Positions 60,581 to 64,000 of a stretch of 64,000 nucleotides of DNA are shown one piece after another. The position numbers and the translations under genes are program-made. The notes beneath the pieces are model-generated. The model worked only from the letters and a program-made list of their open reading frames with translations. It made no database searches and was not told the DNA's origin. Within the stretch, counting starts at the first letter, position 1; every line of letters begins with the position of its first letter. Origin of the DNA: Alkaliphilus sp. B6464 (GTDB lineage: Bacteria > Bacillota > Clostridia > Peptostreptococcales > Natronincolaceae). Where the stretch lies: NCBI RefSeq assembly GCF_018141165.1, contig NZ_CP058558.1, forward strand, positions 1 to 64,000, read 5' to 3'.

Positions 60581-61303
60581 GTGAAATCTTTAAAGTTTAC
60601 TCTTTCAGGTGACTTTGCTTGTTTCAAAAGGCCTCACCAAAATAATAAGTTATTCACTTATGGTAATATACATAAGGTTGCATTATTAGGTATCTTAGGT
60701 AGCCTATTAGGATACGGAGGACATTCTCAAAAAGAGGAAGAATCTGTGTATCCTGAATTCTATGAGAAGTTAAAAGATCTTAAAATATCTATAAAACCAA
60801 ACATTGTTGGGGCTTTTTCTAAAAGATTTAAACACTACACCGACACAACAGGATTTTCTAATAATAGAGATGGACTAATGGTTCGTGAACAATCTTTGAT
60901 TAATCCATCTTGGGATATATATATATTAACAGATAAAAAAAATGACACTGTTGTAAATGAATTGTATAAGTGTCTATTATCTAGGTCAGGAAGTTTTAAC
61001 CCGTATTTAGGAAAAAATCATTATCCTGCTAGAATATCAAATTATGGATTAGTTGAATTAGAAGAAGTAGATAAAGTTAATAGGATAGATTCTTTATTTG
61101 AATATGAACACATAGAGTTCGATGATTTAATTAATGAAAATAATATGAATACATTTTCAATAAGAGAAATAATGCCTATTGACATGACAGAGTATAAAAA
61201 TAGATATACTGAAAAAGAATTGTGCTTTAGCAACTATGCAATTTCGGATTGCAAATTAAGAAATTTGTATTCATCTGAAGGTTATGTCTTGCAATTTATT
61301 TAA
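60581..61303 (+). CDS. cas5: Cascade subunit Cas5
   Basis: 240 residues, GTG start one base past the cas7 stop. N-terminal LKFTLSGDFACFKRPHQNNKLFTYGNIHKVALLGILGSLLG is the Cas5 signature (strand, F-K/R-P, and a G-x-L-G-x-L-G helix). It caps the crRNA 5' handle. Last cas gene: no cas4, cas1 or cas2 follows before array 2. Confidence 0.92.
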   Translation: MKSLKFTLSGDFACFKRPHQNNKLFTYGNIHKVALLGILGSLLGYGGHSQKEEESVYPEFYEKLKDLKISIKPNIVGAFSKRFKHYTDTTGFSNNRDGLMVREQSLINPSWDIYILTDKKNDTVVNELYKCLLSRSGSFNPYLGKNHYPARISNYGLVELEEVDKVNRIDSLFEYEHIEFDDLINENNMNTFSIREIMPIDMTEYKNRYTEKELCFSNYAISDCKLRNLYSSEGYVLQFI

Positions 61304-61358
61304 TAGAATTAGTGGTTCAGAATTTGCTATTACTTTGGATTTTGAAAAATAGTTCAGA

Positions 61359-61838
61359 ATTAGATTATAATATATGATGTATTTAAGTTAGTTAAGATAA
61401 AATAAAATTAATAATGATTACAAAATAACATAAGAATGTATTTAGATTATAGTGAGGTAATTCTAGAGCAAAGGTGGATAAATTGAAGTTGTACTTTAAC
61501 ATATAATGTATTTAAATTTATTTAACTTAGTAAGACATACCAAACCACCAAAATTGTACTCCAACATATAATTTATTTAAAAATCCAAGTTCTTTTTTAT
61601 TTTATATATGGAAATAATTCTACCTTAACATGTTATGTATTTAAATTTCTCGCATATCCTTCTGCTTTTAATTTGGTAAGATTATACTCTAACATATTAT
61701 GTATTTAAATATCTCCCCCTCTCTTTTTGTAAAGTATAAGTAATTGTATTTTAACATATGATGTATTTAAATGAATATCCAAGATTAACTTCAATATTAA
61801 GAAATCCAATTGTACTTTAACATATAATGTACTTAAAT
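61359..61838 (+). CRISPR. CRISPR array 2, eight repeats, two strongly degenerate
   Basis: 30-base repeats at 61359 (degenerate), 61418 (degenerate), 61488, 61553, 61617, 61681, 61743 and 61809. Spacers are 29, 40, 35, 34, 34, 32 and 36 bases. Repeat form is ATTGTACTTTAACATA followed by a variable pair and ATGTATTTAAAT, the same type and strand as array 1. Every repeat differs from the others by at least one base. The worst repeats are at the cas-proximal 5' end, which is where a leader would be expected. Confidence 0.9.
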
Positions 61839-61901
61839 CTGATTAAGACTGCATTATAACCTTATGGACTATAACAGATTCAATTTTATTAATATCCTAT
61901 A

Positions 61902-61935
61902 AATAACAAGACTATTAGTTAGTCTTGTTATTTTT
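61902..61935 (+). terminator. Terminator downstream of CRISPR array 2
   Basis: AATAACAAGACT/AGTCTTGTTATT, 12-bp stem, then five T. Would end the array 2 transcript. Confidence 0.8.
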
Positions 61936-61949
61936 ATATGTTATGTTAA
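61936..61949 (+). promoter_or_regulatory. ATATGTTATGTTAA element after the CRISPR locus
   Basis: Exact consensus, abutting the terminator. The first downstream coding sequence is a remnant, so the promoter may be orphaned or drive an RNA. Confidence 0.65.
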
Positions 61950-62036
61950 AAGTGTGATCTTGAAGAAGGAATGTAGTGTAAAGTGAGAATATGGTTTAAT
62001 CGCTTATCCTAACGGCTTATAACCTTATTGATTTAA

Positions 62037-62147
62037 GGGGGATGCTATGCATCATGCATGTCGGGGATTAACTTTCCTTATTATGCTATTAAGTTATTAT
62101 TAGGGGAACAAGTACAAAAATTAATATTAGAACTATATGAGGAGTGA
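62037..62147 (+). pseudogene. C-terminal gene remnant
   Basis: An open frame after a TAA encodes GINFPYYAIKLLLGEQVQKL…ELYEE and ends in TGA, with no usable start. The 'FPYYAIKLLLGE' pattern resembles the end of ATP-grasp enzymes of the carbamoyl-phosphate-synthase type. A related scrap (LLLGEQVK) sits at 1757-1780. Probably remains of one lost gene. Confidence 0.4.
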
Positions 62148-62152
62148 GATTT

Positions 62153-62257
62153 ATGGCGTTAAGAAAAGATGATCCTGTTTATTATAAAGTAAAATTAAAT
62201 GAGGTAGAAGTATCATTTACTAATGATATTAATGAGAAAACAATTGGAAGACCTTAG
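62153..62257 (+). CDS. Small hypothetical protein, 34 residues
   Basis: Starts MALRKDDPVYYKVKLNEVEV; GAGGAG ribosome site. After its TAG the frame stays open for ten more codons (IVIENYMKYI), so CAG to TAG truncation is possible. Confidence 0.4.
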   Translation: MALRKDDPVYYKVKLNEVEVSFTNDINEKTIGRP

Positions 62258-62440
62258 ATAGTTATTGAAAATTATATGAAATATATTTAAATACCATATT
62301 TTTATATACTTACTTAAAACGCTTTTCTGATTAAAATATAATTTTCAATGAAGAGGAATGAGTGACTTAATCATTTTTTGAATTTAGTTCATAGAATTAA
62401 GGGGGCATTAAAGAATTGATTTTAAATAAGGAGATTCAAT

Positions 62441-62749
62441 ATGAAAAGAGAATGTAAAGTAAAAACAGTGACAATTAGTGGCTTGATTAAAGAATTTCAA
62501 AGAAATTCTGAACCAATTAGTAAAGAATATGCATTAAAAATCATTAGACAATTATGCACAAGTAAAGCACAGTTATTATATTCAATTCAAAAAGCAACTG
62601 ATTTAAATTTAGGAATAGTGCCAGACAGGGAATTATTAGGACAAAAAATTAGAGATAGAGTCTTAGATGAAGGATTAAAAATTATTAATATGACGGATGA
62701 ACAGACTATTGAGTATTTAATAACTAATTTTCATAATGCTGATTTATAG
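62441..62749 (+). CDS. Hypothetical protein, 102 residues
   Basis: Helical: VTISGLIKEFQRNSEPISKEYALKIIRQLC and a DEQTIEYLITNFHNADL end. AAGGAG ribosome site. The N-terminal part could be a small DNA-binding helix bundle. Not recognised. Confidence 0.55.
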   Translation: MKRECKVKTVTISGLIKEFQRNSEPISKEYALKIIRQLCTSKAQLLYSIQKATDLNLGIVPDRELLGQKIRDRVLDEGLKIINMTDEQTIEYLITNFHNADL

Positions 62750-62855
62750 AATAAAGACTTGCATCTCAATTATCAAAATTCAGAAGAAAAGAATTATATC
62801 TACTCTCGATAGACTGTTTTGTTAACATAATTAAATTATGTTAACTTTAATTTTA

Positions 62856-62966
62856 GGCTCTGTTAAAGAATAATGTTGATTTTCAAAGATATGATTGCAT
62901 ATAGTGAAGAAACTATATTACAAAAGGTATTTTATTAAATTTAATAAAAAGGTTCGCAACATGAAA
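62856..62966 (+). repeat. Second copy of the MITE left end
   Basis: 111 bases matching 41803-41913 with four substitutions, beginning with GGCTCTGTTAAAGAA. No complementary right end is found before 64000, so either the element is longer than 1.1 kb, continues outside the window, or has lost its right end. Confidence 0.75.
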
Positions 62967-62995
62967 AGATCGTGAAGTATTTAAGGAGGAATATC

Positions 62996-63156
62996 ATGAA
63001 AAAGATTGATAAATTAATAAATAAAATTGAAGAAATGATTAAGGAAGCAAATAAAAAAGCCGATATTTGTTCAAGTGTAGAATATGACTGTGGTTTCTAT
63101 GTGGCAGAGGTGATGCATTGGAAGATATTTTAAAATTTTTGAAAGAAAACAAATGA
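62996..63156 (+). pseudogene. Small gene with probable frameshift
   Basis: ATG behind AAGGAGGA opens a frame to TAA at 63131. From about 63103 another frame (GRGDALEDILKFLKENK, ending TGA 63154) gives a much more protein-like C-terminus. A one-base indel near 63100 would join them into a 52-residue protein. It sits in the same position relative to the MITE end as the cargo gene at 41947. Confidence 0.4.
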
Positions 63157-63222
63157 AGATATTGCGTAATTCAAGAATATTGTGTACTTTGAAGATTATG
63201 TGATGCAGAAGGAGATGAAAGG

Positions 63223-63441
63223 ATGCAATTAGTTCCAACTACATTAATTAATAAACTAGAAAACGATAAAGTTATAACAAGAAAAGATATTGAAGATTTA
63301 GGGTTCGACTATGAAAATGCGATACCAGTTATTCACCATGTACTAGTAAAACTAGGATATAAAATGTATTTTAGTCAAACGAAATGCAAGATTTGGTTAA
63401 GGGAGGGGTTGCAGAATGGAACAAAACAAAATAGCAATTAA
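63223..63441 (+). CDS. Small hypothetical protein, 72 residues
   Basis: LENDKVITRKDIEDLGFDYENAIPVIHHVLVKLGYKMYF suggests a small winged-helix-like DNA-binding fold. GAAGGAG ribosome site. Overlaps the next gene by 26 bases. Confidence 0.5.
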   Translation: MQLVPTTLINKLENDKVITRKDIEDLGFDYENAIPVIHHVLVKLGYKMYFSQTKCKIWLREGLQNGTKQNSN

Positions 63442-63619
63442 TCATTTAGAAACAGGAAATCAATCAAAACAACATATAGAATTAGCAATTAAAGCACTTG
63501 AAAAACAGATACCTAAAGATGTTGTTAGAGAGAGAGCAGCAATAAAAACATGTCCTGTATGTGATTCAGTTGTTAATAAGAATTACTGTCAAAATTGCGG
63601 ACAGAAATTGAACTATTAG
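63416..63619 (+). CDS. Small zinc-ribbon protein, 67 residues
   Basis: A helical first half (QSKQHIELAIKALEKQIPKDV) and a C-terminal ribbon CPVCDSVVNKNYCQNCGQKL. Common phage and plasmid small protein type, often a structural or regulatory adaptor. GGGAGGGG ribosome site. Confidence 0.65.
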   Translation: MEQNKIAINHLETGNQSKQHIELAIKALEKQIPKDVVRERAAIKTCPVCDSVVNKNYCQNCGQKLNY

Positions 63620-63676
63620 GTACACATTATGAAAATTATACGACATATTGAATTTAAAAAAGGAAGGATTGATTTT

Positions 63677-64000
63677 ATGAAAACAAAATGGAATTTTAAT
63701 GAAGAAGATTTTAATAAGGCGATTAAAGGAGTAATAGAGCAGGATGCTTCAGAAGATTTTCTCGGAAACCTTTATATCGGACATTTGAGTTTTGATTTAA
63801 AACTTATGGATTATGAAGATGAAATTGGTGTGGTATTGGATGCAGATTTATACATTGGTGGAATAGATAGTGGATATGGTTATACATCAATAAATAATTT
63901 ACCATATGATAATGATGGAGGATTTCAAGTATTGAACAAACAAAATGTAAATGATTTTCAATCATTTTATGATTTTAAACAGTATTTGGAAAGAAAAGCA
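63677..64000 (+). CDS. Hypothetical protein, N-terminal part
   Basis: 108 codons run to the window edge. Begins MKTKWNFNEEDFNKAIKGVI; middle DLYIGGIDSGYGYTSINNLPYDNDGG. Resembles small acidic plasmid or phage proteins of unknown role. AAGGAAGG ribosome site. Confidence 0.55.
   Translation, partial: MKTKWNFNEEDFNKAIKGVIEQDASEDFLGNLYIGHLSFDLKLMDYEDEIGVVLDADLYIGGIDSGYGYTSINNLPYDNDGGFQVLNKQNVNDFQSFYDFKQYLERKA

Noticed and set aside
53952-61838. CRISPR repeats as copies of the ATATGTTATGTTAA promoter element
   Set aside because: Both contain short AACATA/TATGTT-like words, but the repeats are 30 bases long, regularly spaced and share only about 8 bases with the element. Likely coincidence of AT-rich words.
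13425-62290. A reassigned stop codon as the cause of the in-frame TAA and TAG codons
   Set aside because: Nearly all intact genes here end in TAA or TAG at sensible positions, often inside or just before a terminator, so a general recoding is excluded. Local nonsense mutation or suppression remains.
1-64000. tRNA, rRNA or phage structural genes
   Set aside because: Looked for tRNA T-arms, rRNA-like conserved stretches, and terminase, portal, capsid and tail proteins; none supported.

Overview
The window is very AT-rich DNA with strong GGAGG-type ribosome binding sites, short intergenic hairpin terminators and Clostridium-like protein families. It reads as accessory DNA of a low-GC Firmicute (Clostridium or a close relative), most likely part of a large plasmid, phage-plasmid or other big extrachromosomal element. 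Reasons: no rRNA or tRNA genes, no ribosomal or core biosynthetic operons, no phage structural genes and no intact transposase. Instead there are many small unrecognised genes, several broken genes, a second-copy style recG, adenylate kinase, Nudix, peptidyl-tRNA hydrolase and deoxynucleotidase, a lone DNA methyltransferase and an adaptation-free CRISPR-Cas locus.

Layout. 1-5 kb: the start of a NERD-domain gene (cut by the edge), an ADP-ribosyltransferase-like/HD fusion, a zinc-ribbon protein with homing-endonuclease-type repeats, a FabH-like enzyme that keeps only its cysteine, and a convergent STAS-like gene. 5-8 kb: recG divergent from a two-OB-fold SSB-like gene. 8.5-12.7 kb: a minus-strand stress module (ARPP-1-like, Ro60/TROVE-like vWA, TerD) with an unexplained 0.8-kb gap upstream of the TROVE gene that may hold an RNA. 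13-20.4 kb: a dense same-strand array of about 16 tiny genes with recurring linker sequences, entered through broken genes. 20.5-28.6 kb: universal-stress protein, ATP-grasp protein, broken DUF3841, DUF2225, a degenerate-ATPase/PAPS-reductase fusion with a methyltransferase behind it, and an alpha/beta hydrolase. 29-39.8 kb: small membrane and soluble proteins, a phospholipase-D remnant, an excisionase-like regulator, a run of Nudix, Pth2, DUF1653-like and 5'(3')-deoxynucleotidase genes, an HD-GYP protein and a DUF2325 protein.

40-50 kb: a C5-cytosine methyltransferase with an altered catalytic loop, a 470-bp MITE with terminal inverted repeats, an 8-bp target duplication and a cargo gene, a membrane protein, a pseudogene with three in-frame stops, adenylate kinase, a PD-(D/E)XK-like gene with its ribosome binding site in a hairpin, and, divergent from it, a 1104-residue protein with three tandem GHKL ATPase domains and a C-terminal HExxHH metallopeptidase motif. 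The last is the most unusual single gene here. 50-53.6 kb: a toxin-like 29-residue membrane peptide, a membrane sensor and a DUF262 protein. 54-62 kb: a type I-B interference locus (cas3, cas6, cas8b, cas7, cas5; no cas1, cas2 or cas4) between two short CRISPR arrays with decaying repeats. 62-64 kb: more small genes and a second copy of the MITE left end.

A 14-bp element, close to ATATGTTATGTTAA, recurs about 15 times in correct orientation upstream of otherwise unrelated genes (recG, ssb, terD, nudix, HD-GYP, methyltransferase, adk, cas3, cas6 and others). It looks like a replicon-wide promoter or operator and links these scattered units into one regulon.
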